DNA from: Sulfobacillus thermosulfidooxidans
GTDB taxonomy: Bacteria > Bacillota > Sulfobacillia > Sulfobacillales > Sulfobacillaceae
Direction: 5' to 3'
Assembly: GCF_001280565.1 (NCBI RefSeq)
Contig: NZ_LGRO01000001.1
Span: forward strand, 1,240,001-1,304,000
Length of the DNA stretch: 64,000 nucleotides
A model generated the notes under the pieces. The model did no database searches, was not told where the DNA came from, and was given only the letters and a program-made list of their open reading frames with translations. Both the position numbers and the translations under genes were made by a program. Shown one piece after another: positions 1 through 7,504 of this stretch (positions are counted from its first letter, which is position 1; the number at the start of each line of letters is the position of its first letter).

Positions 1-130
1 GATTCCTTCCGTAATTTACATTGTCAAAGTCAGTAGACGTGTGACCTCTGCCCAAAAACATCGTTTGGGATTGCCCGCTCCTGCAGCACCTAAGAAACCA
101 AAATGACTGCCAACTATTTCATAACATTTC
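1..130. other. window edge, no supported gene
   Basis: This stretch lies downstream of the minus-strand MFS gene. A short minus-strand reading frame crosses it, but it has no family resemblance and no good ribosome site. I see no convincing terminator either. Confidence 0.4.
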
Positions 131-1432
131 TTAGGGTTTCTTTGCACTCTTCTTGACCCGTATGAGTTGTTCTCCTTCTCGGAAGCTAGGAGTCTTCTGA
201 TATGCATAGATGGCGATGTGCTGGGTTTCAGGCAAAAAGCTCCACGTCAAGATCGTGCCAATAGCCGCCATAGCCCCAAAGAAAATAAGTCCCGCGCCAG
301 GTCCCCACAACGCTGATAAAAAACTATAGCCCAATACCCCGGCAATTCCTCCGAGTCTGCCACTAGACTCCGCAATCGCTTGGGCAGAGGCGCGAATTTC
401 TGTCGGCATGCGCTCGGCTGTGGTAATAACTGTTGTCTTGTCAGGACCTACGGCACCTGCCGCATATGCCAAGACTAACAATATCCATGCCACCCCGACT
501 AAAGCCTGATCATGTCCTATATCTCCGTGCACTGCTACCAATAACATACCCAAAACAAGCAACGCAAACGCCCGACCCCAAAAACCCCATAATTGCAGAG
601 GGCGTCTTCCCACCCGGTCAATCATCCATACTGTTATAAGCGCTGCAGGAATGGTTACAGCTTTGACTATAACACTGTGCCATGCGGCTAAAGAGATGCT
701 CGTGCCAAATATGCTGACAAACATCCAGGGAAGAAAAATGGTAAGGCCTTGATCACTGACTTGATAGCTCAACCAGATGAGGGCTGATAGGCTTACGATC
801 TTGCGATACTGGGGAACGCTTAAAATATGAATCACATCATGCCATGAAGCGGCCCGGTGCAATGCCCATTCCAGTGATTCCGGTAGGAACCGACGCCACC
901 ATAATATGGGGATCACCAATAGAGCGCCAAATGCTAACGGTATACGCCATCCCCCTGGATAATTAATCGTTAAAGCGCCGAGACCATAGGCAAAAAGCAT
1001 GCCAAAGTTAGCGGCCCATAATGCCCACGCCATGATTCTTCCTCGGTCCTTTTGACCGATATATTCGACAAGATAGGGAAAAACTACGGCATATTCCGCT
1101 CCGACAGCAAGCCCCACAATCATTCGGCTGAGAATCAACCACGTCAAATCAGGACTGACAGCACTTAACACAGAGGCGATGCCGTATGCCAAAAAATCCA
1201 CCAGCAAAATTAAGCGGCGTCCCACGTAGTCGGCAGCAAATCCCGCTAATAAACTCCCAAGCATCATGCCAATAAAAGCTGACGAACCTAACAATGCCAT
1301 ACCAGAGGATGATACATGCCAAATTTGTACAACTTTCGGCAAAGCTACGGAAATAGCGGCCACGTCATAAGTGCCAATAAACACCCCGGCGCTCACCGCA
1401 ATAATAACACGACGGTTACTATCCACGTCCAT
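131..1432 (-). CDS. MFS transporter, metabolite:H+ symporter type
   Basis: A 433-residue polytopic membrane protein of the major facilitator superfamily with about 12 predicted membrane segments. The loop after the second segment carries the MFS signature ADYVGRRLI (about residues 67-75), and the second half has the matching DRVGRRPL repeat (about 272-279). It resembles the sugar/aromatic-acid symporter branch, but the substrate cannot be read from the sequence. The ATG start follows AAGGTGAGGG at good spacing. The promoter contains a Fur-type operator (1464-1482), so metal-responsive expression is likely and the substrate may be linked to iron or another metal; that part is inference. Confidence 0.85.
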   Translation of the reverse strand: MDVDSNRRVIIAVSAGVFIGTYDVAAISVALPKVVQIWHVSSSGMALLGSSAFIGMMLGSLLAGFAADYVGRRLILLVDFLAYGIASVLSAVSPDLTWLILSRMIVGLAVGAEYAVVFPYLVEYIGQKDRGRIMAWALWAANFGMLFAYGLGALTINYPGGWRIPLAFGALLVIPILWWRRFLPESLEWALHRAASWHDVIHILSVPQYRKIVSLSALIWLSYQVSDQGLTIFLPWMFVSIFGTSISLAAWHSVIVKAVTIPAALITVWMIDRVGRRPLQLWGFWGRAFALLVLGMLLVAVHGDIGHDQALVGVAWILLVLAYAAGAVGPDKTTVITTAERMPTEIRASAQAIAESSGRLGGIAGVLGYSFLSALWGPGAGLIFFGAMAAIGTILTWSFLPETQHIAIYAYQKTPSFREGEQLIRVKKSAKKP

Positions 1433-1452
1433 CCCTCACCTTCTTACTCTCC

Positions 1453-1484
1453 ATATTATAGATGATAATGCTTCTCATTATCAA
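1453..1484 (-). promoter_or_regulatory. sigma-A type promoter of the MFS gene
   Basis: Read on the minus strand, TTGATA is followed after 18 bases by a perfect TATAAT, about 20 bases before the ATG. Both hexamers are close to consensus. The Fur-type palindrome covers the -35 box and most of the spacer, so a bound repressor would block RNA polymerase. Confidence 0.7.
1464..1482. promoter_or_regulatory. Fur-family operator (Fur box)
   Basis: GATAATGCTTCTCATTATC is a 19-base inverted repeat with perfect 7-base arms around a 5-base centre. Both arms are identical to those of the classical Fur consensus GATAATGATAATCATTATC. It sits over the -35/spacer of the promoter of the MFS transporter. Fur, PerR, Zur and MntR sites can look alike, so the metal sensed is not certain. 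Confidence 0.7.
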
Positions 1485-1493
1485 AAGAATAAG

Positions 1494-1529
1494 ATGCCGA
1501 CTTTTCCTCATTGAAGAAAAAGCCGGCAT
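1494..1529 (-). terminator. hairpin terminator after the HAD gene
   Basis: On the minus strand a 14-base stem (ATGCCGGCTTTTTC pairing with GGAAAAGTCGGCAT, with G-U pairs) closes an 8-base loop and is followed by CTTATTCTTTT. It lies about 70 bases past the stop of the HAD gene and just upstream of the MFS promoter, separating the two units. Confidence 0.65.
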
Positions 1530-1598
1530 GTTCTTCAGCTTATTTATCCAGGGGCTTGGTTTGGACTAGGGATTCACCCCAAACTTGCCATCCCTCAC

Positions 1599-2348
1599 TC
1601 ATTGAGTCAACCATTCTTCAAGTTGCTTAGGATTCAGGCAATAACGTCCCCAACCGTGAGGGCCTCGCCCAAAGGCCGGATTTTTGTAGGTTCCAATACC
1701 TGTCAAGACGCCTAAGGCATCTGGGAAACTTTGATGGTAAGTCCAAATATTCATAGTGACAACAGTTGGAATACCCGCTTGTCTTGCAGCCATTAAACCG
1801 ACGGCAGAGTCTTCAAAGGCCACGGCCTCATCTGGAGCCACTCCTAAGCGCTGTAAACATTCGTGGTAAACGCACGGATGCGGTTTTTTCTGTACCACAT
1901 GATCGCCGGCTACGACGACCGGAAAAATCTTCCGCCACTGCGGACCAAAATGTGTTATCAGCAACGCCTCGACATTGGCATATTGCGTCGTCGTTGCTAT
2001 CGCCACCGGAATATGCTGTTCGTAACACGCCGAAATTAGGGATCGAACGCCAATACGGAGTGGAATAGCGCCGGCCCGAACTCTTTGAATAAAAAGCGAT
2101 GTCTTGACCTGGTGGATTTCAGCAATTTGCGCAGCGGACAGGGGAACCCGTTCGGGATGCAGCATTTGATAATAGGCTAAACGTTCTTGTCCTCCGGGTA
2201 TTTTTAACAACTCTCGATACAATGATATGGACCACCTAAATGGCAACTTCCACTGTTGAAATACATGATTAAATGCCCACAGATGGCCATCTAATTCAGT
2301 GTCTGCCAAAGTGCCGTCGACATCAAATATCACACTTTTAAGAACCAT
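1599..2348 (-). CDS. HAD-superfamily hydrolase, CbbY/Gph-like
   Basis: A 249-residue cytoplasmic haloacid-dehalogenase phosphatase of the CbbY/phosphoglycolate phosphatase type. Motif I is FDVDGTLADTE at residues 8-18 with the nucleophile Asp and the acid/base Asp two residues later. Motif II is the IATTT stretch near residue 117, motif III Lys lies in KKPHP near 154, and motif IV is FEDSAVG near 178. The all-helical cap occupies the region after motif I. It follows the formate-THF ligase gene by 6 bases and is probably cotranscribed with it. In autotrophs such enzymes remove phosphoglycolate or xylulose bisphosphate, but the substrate here is not determined. Confidence 0.85.
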   Translation of the reverse strand: MVLKSVIFDVDGTLADTELDGHLWAFNHVFQQWKLPFRWSISLYRELLKIPGGQERLAYYQMLHPERVPLSAAQIAEIHQVKTSLFIQRVRAGAIPLRIGVRSLISACYEQHIPVAIATTTQYANVEALLITHFGPQWRKIFPVVVAGDHVVQKKPHPCVYHECLQRLGVAPDEAVAFEDSAVGLMAARQAGIPTVVTMNIWTYHQSFPDALGVLTGIGTYKNPAFGRGPHGWGRYCLNPKQLEEWLTQ

Positions 2349-2354
2349 AAGGCA

Positions 2355-3995
2355 TCACTCTATCCCTGTGATCATGCCGTCATCACCGACATGAACCCGG
2401 TATGCCGCAGGATCTTTAGGCAATCCTGGCATACGAATCATATCTCCTGCTAATGGCACAATATACCCCGCCCCACGAGCAATATCGATATCACGTATCG
2501 TCACACGAAATCCTTCAGGGCGTCCAAGAAGTTTGGGGTTGTCACTTAAAGAGTATTGAGTTTTGGCAATGCACACCCGCAAATGGTCTTCTCCCCAAGT
2601 ATGCAAACGATCCAATGTTTTTAAGGCGGCTGGGGCGTAATCCACGCCGATTCCCCCATAAATTGAGGTAACAATTTTTTCGATTTTCTCTTCTAATGAT
2701 TCGGTCTCTTCGTAAAGCGGAGCGAAGTGACTGTTCGATTCATCCAACTGCTGCATCACCAGGTGTGCTAGATGTTCTCCTCCGAATCCTCCCTGCCCAA
2801 AAACATCAGCCAAGGCCGCAGGAACACCCTGATCAGCTAACTCTTTCAGTAACCACTCGATTTCTTCAGGGGTATCCGCAGGAAACTGATTAATTGCCAC
2901 CACCATCGGCAGTCCAAAATGACGCAAATTCTCAAGGTGCTTATTCAAATTGGCCATACCCGCATGTAATGCGTGCAAATTAGGGCGATTAATCTCTTTT
3001 AATGATTGTCCACCGTGATAGCGGAGAGCACGCAAGGTCACGACCACTACAGCCAGGTCCGGCGACAAATTCGCTTCAGGAGCTTTAATGTCAAGAAATT
3101 TTTCTGCCCCCAAATCCGCTCCAAAACCAGCCTCTGTAATAACCACGTCCGAGAATCGCAAACCCGCTTCTGTGGCCACAATGCTATTACATCCGTGTGC
3201 AATATTGGCAAAAGGACCACCGTGCATAATAACGGGCGTCTGTTCACGCGTTTGAACCAAATTGGGCATCATAGCCTCATCCAAAATAGCAGTCAATGCA
3301 TCCTCAGCACCAAGATCAGCCACAGTAATCATATCATGGCCTTGACTCGCAATGACCATTTTACTAAGCCGTGTTTTAAGGTCCGCTAAATCACGGGCCA
3401 AGGTCAGAACGGCCATTACTTCGGAGGCTGCTGTAATATCAAAGCCGGTTTCGCGCACCACACCTTGTCCCGGTCCGCCAAGTCCGACAATGACATGGCG
3501 TAAAGCGCGGTCATTGACATCTAGAACACGTTTCCATAAAACGCGCTTAGGATCCAGTTGAAGACGACTGCCGTGGAATAATTCATTGTCAATGAGGGCC
3601 GCTAAAAGATTATGGGCGGCTGTAATCGCATGAAAGTCACCAGTAAAATGAAGATTGATGGCGGTCGAGGGTTCCACCCGGGATGCGCCTCCACCTGTTG
3701 CACCGCCTTTCATACCAAAAGTTGGTCCCATAGAAGGTTCACGCAGCACGGCTGTAGCGTTAACGCCTATCCGGTGAAGCGCTTGAGATAAACCTACAGA
3801 CATGGTTGTTTTGCCTTCTCCTGCGGGCGTCGGATTGATCGAGGTGACCAGGACTAATTTCGCACGACGGGGTTGTTGATAAACAATGTCCAATGGAATT
3901 TTGGCTTTAAACGTACCATATTGGATAATGTCGGATACGGATAATCCGATTTTCGTAGCAATTTCGGTAATCGGCTTCAAATCTTGACTCATCAT
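2355..3995 (-). CDS. fhs: formate--tetrahydrofolate ligase
   Basis: ATP-dependent ligation of formate to tetrahydrofolate, giving 10-formyl-THF for purine and one-carbon metabolism. The P-loop-like segment TSINPTPAGEGKTT and the family signature GMKGGATGGGASRV are both present, and the C-terminus ends in the usual RMPGLPKDPAAY region. I place the start at the ATG giving MMSQDLKPITEIA, matching the usual N-terminus (KPIxEIA) and preceded by AGGGGC; an upstream in-frame GTG would add 12 residues. The length of about 546 residues is normal. The HAD gene follows within 6 bases. Confidence 0.93.
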   Translation of the reverse strand: MMSQDLKPITEIATKIGLSVSDIIQYGTFKAKIPLDIVYQQPRRAKLVLVTSINPTPAGEGKTTMSVGLSQALHRIGVNATAVLREPSMGPTFGMKGGATGGGASRVEPSTAINLHFTGDFHAITAAHNLLAALIDNELFHGSRLQLDPKRVLWKRVLDVNDRALRHVIVGLGGPGQGVVRETGFDITAASEVMAVLTLARDLADLKTRLSKMVIASQGHDMITVADLGAEDALTAILDEAMMPNLVQTREQTPVIMHGGPFANIAHGCNSIVATEAGLRFSDVVITEAGFGADLGAEKFLDIKAPEANLSPDLAVVVVTLRALRYHGGQSLKEINRPNLHALHAGMANLNKHLENLRHFGLPMVVAINQFPADTPEEIEWLLKELADQGVPAALADVFGQGGFGGEHLAHLVMQQLDESNSHFAPLYEETESLEEKIEKIVTSIYGGIGVDYAPAALKTLDRLHTWGEDHLRVCIAKTQYSLSDNPKLLGRPEGFRVTIRDIDIARGAGYIVPLAGDMIRMPGLPKDPAAYRVHVGDDGMITGIE

Positions 3996-4200
3996 CACTA
4001 ATCGGCCCCTATATGCTGTATTTAACACCACCGTTACTATACCCTAAGATGGCAATCGTTGACGAATTCTTGTAAGGAGAGCACTTTTAAATTTGCGGTG
4101 TCTTGGTCGGTGCGTGCGGTTAGGTCTTTCTAAAATGGGAATAATGACGCAAGATGCCATAATGAAGAGGTTCACGACATGGCAAAGGAGGTCATAGCGC

Positions 4201-4584
4201 ATGCTAACTCTAGATTTATCCGTCCTCATTGCTGCCATTGTGAATGCCTTGGCTCATGAAAGTGCGCACGGCATCGTCGCTCGTCACCTGGGTGGTCATT
4301 GGGTAGGCCTTCGTTGGCGTTCTGGCCGCTTATCGACGGCGATTGATATGACGGGTCTTAATGTGAAGGCCCATCGCCAAATTGCCATGGCAGGAGTTCT
4401 GGTCGACTTGGCGATGGCCCTCGTATCCAGTTTATTGTGGTTCCACTATGGCTTATCATGGGCCAAAGGACCAGTTATATGGACCAGTATCAGCGCGTGC
4501 ATTAATGGATGTCCACTGATTCCCCACTCGGATGGCTGGCAGATAATTTTTGGAGGACGCCGTCTCGCCAATCCCAAGGGTTAA
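4201..4584 (+). CDS. miniature M50-like membrane metalloprotease homologue
   Basis: A 127-residue protein with two or three hydrophobic segments. HESAH at residues 19-23 is an HExxH zinc motif inside the first segment. Near the C-terminus NGCPLIPHSDG (102-112) matches the NxxPxxPxxDG pattern that supplies the third zinc ligand in site-2 (M50) proteases. The order and membrane placement fit M50, but it is well short of known members and has no PDZ or CBS domain. The start is supported by AAAGGAGGT upstream. Its last 83 bases overlap the convergent dehydrogenase gene. Protease activity is inference. Confidence 0.6.
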   Translation: MLTLDLSVLIAAIVNALAHESAHGIVARHLGGHWVGLRWRSGRLSTAIDMTGLNVKAHRQIAMAGVLVDLAMALVSSLLWFHYGLSWAKGPVIWTSISACINGCPLIPHSDGWQIIFGGRRLANPKG

Positions 4585-5578
4585 TATGTTCTTCGGGGAG
4601 TAATTGATGCAATAAAGGCTCGTGATTTACGAACCGTTGCACATTATCTAAGGCTCCCTTAATCATTTTCAGTAACGCTTGGCGGGTTACACCAGATACA
4701 TGGGGGGAAAAGAGAACCCGATGGCGAATAAGCTCAGGCAGATGCAATAAAGGACTATTGGGATCAATAGGCTCGGATTCAAACACATCTAATGCTGCCC
4801 CGGCAATTTTTTGATCAATAAGAGCCTGCGCCAAGGCCTTTTCATCTACTACGGGTCCCCGTCCCACGTTAATCACAATAGCTGTTGGCTTCATCATGTC
4901 GAATTGTGCACTCGAGGCTAAGTGGTACGTATCCTCAGTCAAAGGCACAGTCAACACAACAATATCCGATGATCGCCAAATATCCTCCGCCGATACATAT
5001 TGAACCCCATATTGACGTTCCCAATCCGGCACAGGATGTCTTTGATGATAGAGAACGTGTACATCAAAGGGCAGTGACAATCGCGCTAACGCTTTCCCAA
5101 TATACCCAAAACCATAAATACCCAGGGTCAATCCGTTGAGATCACGAATTTGTCCTGTAAGATATTGGCGTTCCGAAAACCGGGCTTGTGTGACCATCTG
5201 ATGGGCAGCTCCCATATTTCTCAGCAAATACATGGCGGACATTAAAACATGTTCTGCCACAGCATGAGCATTATGACCTGGATTATGAGCTGCCACAATT
5301 CCCCGTTTTCGTAATTCTGCCATGTCCAGATTGTTATATCCCGACCCAAGGGTCTGAACAAATTGAAGATGACGCCAGGGTGTTAAAGTATGACTATTAA
5401 CTGGATTGCCGGCGGCAATCATGCAAACGGCCTGATCATAAATTCCCACCCTTTGTGACGCCGCAATATCATCCACAAACCGAACATCCAATAGCGGAAA
5501 ATGGCTGACCATTTGCCGGATGAGAGGTTGTTGGGCGAAAGAGATGACCAAGGGTCGGTTTTGTTCGCGGTAAGTCAT
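4502..5578 (-). CDS. D-2-hydroxyacid dehydrogenase
   Basis: A 358-residue NAD(P)-dependent dehydrogenase of the D-isomer-specific family (glycerate/phosphoglycerate/2-ketoacid reductase relatives). The nucleotide-binding glycine motif is GIYGFGYIGKA (about 153-163). The catalytic Arg lies in NVGRGPVVDE, the Glu in the DVFESEP region, and the His in LFSPHVSG, all in the expected order. The substrate is not identifiable. The ATG at 5578 is the natural start. The C-terminal tail runs past the family's usual end and overlaps the convergent M50-like gene. Confidence 0.87.
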   Translation of the reverse strand: MTYREQNRPLVISFAQQPLIRQMVSHFPLLDVRFVDDIAASQRVGIYDQAVCMIAAGNPVNSHTLTPWRHLQFVQTLGSGYNNLDMAELRKRGIVAAHNPGHNAHAVAEHVLMSAMYLLRNMGAAHQMVTQARFSERQYLTGQIRDLNGLTLGIYGFGYIGKALARLSLPFDVHVLYHQRHPVPDWERQYGVQYVSAEDIWRSSDIVVLTVPLTEDTYHLASSAQFDMMKPTAIVINVGRGPVVDEKALAQALIDQKIAGAALDVFESEPIDPNSPLLHLPELIRHRVLFSPHVSGVTRQALLKMIKGALDNVQRFVNHEPLLHQLLPEEHINPWDWRDGVLQKLSASHPSGESVDIH

Positions 5579-5653
5579 TAACCACTCGCCTCACAATCAT
5601 TTATCATGGCTCGATTGTAGCATCTTTTCCCTTGGTCTCTTGCACAATCTCAA

Positions 5654-5881
5654 TTAGAGAGATTTGCCGATTAGCTGATGCATGGCCTCAGTCAATTTCG
5701 GTTCTTGATGCGCTTTGAACGTTTCATGAATCAATTCTTTGAGTTGTTTTTCGTCCAACGTACCAACATATTCGAGATTGCCTAATTCGAGGTCATGATC
5801 CTTATTGTCATTATCCACTAAAATGCTATGGACTTCGAAGTTTGGAAATTTTCCCGTAAACCGGAACTCTTTAATTTTCAT
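5654..5881 (-). CDS. small conserved-looking hypothetical protein (75 aa)
   Basis: A 75-residue acidic protein beginning MKIKEFRFTGKFPNFEV. The start is set by a strong AAGGAGGT ten bases upstream; a longer open frame exists upstream but lacks a ribosome site. There is no membrane segment, no cysteine and no motif I recognise. The N-terminal half looks beta-rich and the C-terminal half helical. It is transcribed divergently from the XRE regulator at 6008, so the two may share a control region. Confidence 0.6.
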   Translation of the reverse strand: MKIKEFRFTGKFPNFEVHSILVDNDNKDHDLELGNLEYVGTLDEKQLKELIHETFKAHQEPKLTEAMHQLIGKSL

Positions 5882-6007
5882 CACATGCCATACCTCCTTT
5901 TTACTTTTAGCTTGGCTCCTGGGACAGCGATTATGCAAAAGCTGGCCGTGACCTATCCGCGAATGATACACTATCGATATCTTAAGGAGGGCCGCAAACT
6001 CACGAGA

Positions 6008-6796
6008 ATGGCTGAACCTTATTCCGTCGGGCATCGGATACGATTTTATCGCGAACACTTGGGATGGTCACAAACACAATTAGCACGCAAAGTTGCACTA
6101 TCACAAAAACAGCTTTCGCGGATTGAACAATCCCAAGTCATGGACTTATCCCGTGATTTGGTCATTCTTATTGGACGAGCGTTAAAACAGCCACTCATCA
6201 ATGGCGAGTTGAATCAATGGCTGTATCATTTCGGTTATCGCGGTTATGTTGAACCTTTGTTGGATTTACCGGACGAATACCGTTTATGGCTATCCCGTTT
6301 TGATCCCTTTCCTGCCGCCCTTTTAGATATCGGGTGGTTTCTTAGGGATTGGAACATGACGATGGCGCGTCTTTTTCAGGTGCCACAGGGAGCCTTACAG
6401 GGTCTGGAACGAAATTTAATTGTGCAATTATTTGCTCCCGATGCTCTTTTGGCCGAACAGTGGCCAAAAGAATTGTTGACACGGATGTTGCATCGTCTCC
6501 TCGTACAATGGCAACCCTATGAAAATGAACCCTGGCTTACCCGCTTAAAAGACGATATTTCTCGGCGAACAAAGATACCGTGGGAGACACTGATTAATAC
6601 CTATTGCCAGGCGCTAATGGGAACTATTCCGTCCACATCTGAAGTCGTCGTTCTAAGAGCTCATGATGATCATCGGATTTTGCGTTTTCGTTCCAATTTG
6701 GTGCCTGTTCCTAATCGCCCTGATCTGATTATTACGCATTACTATCCGATTGATGTGGTCACAGAAAAATGGTGTTGGCAAGACTTTAGCGGGTAG
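6008..6796 (+). CDS. XRE-family regulator with MmyB-like ligand domain
   Basis: A 262-residue DNA-binding protein. Residues about 8-60 form a lambda-Cro-type helix-turn-helix (GWSQTQLARKVALSQKQLSRIEQ). The remainder contains WFLRDWNMTMARLFQV and RNLIVQLFAPDALL, which match the PAS-like ligand domain of MmyB-type regulators, including the RNLL..F segment. I use the ATG at 6008 because it directly precedes the HTH; the ribosome site AAGGAGG is 17 bases away, longer than usual, and an open frame extends upstream to 5828, so the start is uncertain. The next gene, 69 bases downstream on the same strand, is the candidate selenoprotein, a plausible target. Confidence 0.75.
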   Translation: MAEPYSVGHRIRFYREHLGWSQTQLARKVALSQKQLSRIEQSQVMDLSRDLVILIGRALKQPLINGELNQWLYHFGYRGYVEPLLDLPDEYRLWLSRFDPFPAALLDIGWFLRDWNMTMARLFQVPQGALQGLERNLIVQLFAPDALLAEQWPKELLTRMLHRLLVQWQPYENEPWLTRLKDDISRRTKIPWETLINTYCQALMGTIPSTSEVVVLRAHDDHRILRFRSNLVPVPNRPDLIITHYYPIDVVTEKWCWQDFSG

Positions 6797-6865
6797 ATGA
6801 CGGTCAGATTGTCAAAAGCTTTCGTGCGAAAAATCAAGGCATTTAGAACAAGGAGATATATATCC

Positions 6866-7504
6866 ATGTTTCTTGATCCCCAACAAGAAAAAACCGTGAT
6901 GGACAGTCTTTCAACATTACCGAATCCGGTAATTCTTACCGTACACAGCGAGCAATGGGAAAGTGCAAAAACGCAAGCTACCCTCGACTTGGTTAATTAT
7001 ACCGTGAGTCTCATGCCCCAAAAAATTATGCGCCAACTGGCTACGACCGATCAGGCACAAGTTTTTGATCCCACTGTGACTATTAGCAATGGCCTAGGCC
7101 GTACCTTTGGCATCCAATTTGTGGGAGCGCCTAGTGGCATGGAATATGCTGCTTTTATTGAATCCATTGCCGCATTTAGCCGGCTTTCACCGCCTGATCA
7201 CCCGTCATGGGAACGTCTACTGCATGAAATCCAGCGACCGGTGATGGCTAAAATCTTTGTCTCTCCGACGTGAACCCGGTGTCCCCATGTCGTGAACATG
7301 GCCATTGCATTTGCTATCCGGCAACCCTTGATCCATGCTCAAATCATTCAAGTGGAAGACTTTCCCGAGTTGGCACAAAAACACCACGTTATGGGAGTTC
7401 CCACAACGTGGTGCGAACCCGGACCCTATGTCTTTACCGGTACGGTATCTCCAGAATATTTCGCGGCTTACCTCATTCAAGCATCGATGTCTGCGTCTCC
7501 TTAA
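6866..7504 (+). CDS. candidate selenoprotein: two-domain glutaredoxin-like disulfide oxidoreductase (in-frame UGA)
   Basis: If the TGA at 7271-7273 is read through, one 212-residue protein results, the normal size of the tandem-thioredoxin-fold protein disulfide oxidoreductase (PDO) family. Domain 1 (about 1-108) ends in FGIQFVGAPSGMEY, the PDO cis-Pro region, but has lost its CxxC. Domain 2 (about 125-212) has KIFVSPT, then UGA-T-R-C-P at 136-140, where the family has the TCPYCP active site, and VMGVPT (175-180) with the cis-Pro. The UGA therefore replaces exactly the nucleophilic first Cys, giving UxxC. Frames before and after are identical (6866 and 7292 are in phase). The start ATG follows AAGGAG by 10 bases. 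The alternative is a nonsense mutation. The 3' end overlaps the convergent DMT gene by 32 bases. Confidence 0.7.
7276..7306 (+). promoter_or_regulatory. candidate bacterial SECIS hairpin
   Basis: Immediately after the UGA the message can form CCAUGU/ACAUGG (7285-7290 with 7296-7301), a perfect 6-bp stem closing the loop CGUGA, with a weaker lower stem GGUG/CAUU (7278-7281 with 7303-7306). The loop begins 17 bases after the UGA and has G as its second base, followed by U. As I recall the published bacterial SECIS model, it requires a short stem, a small apical loop with G in its first two positions, and a UGA-to-loop distance of about 16-37. All are met. SelB binding is not shown. Confidence 0.55.
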
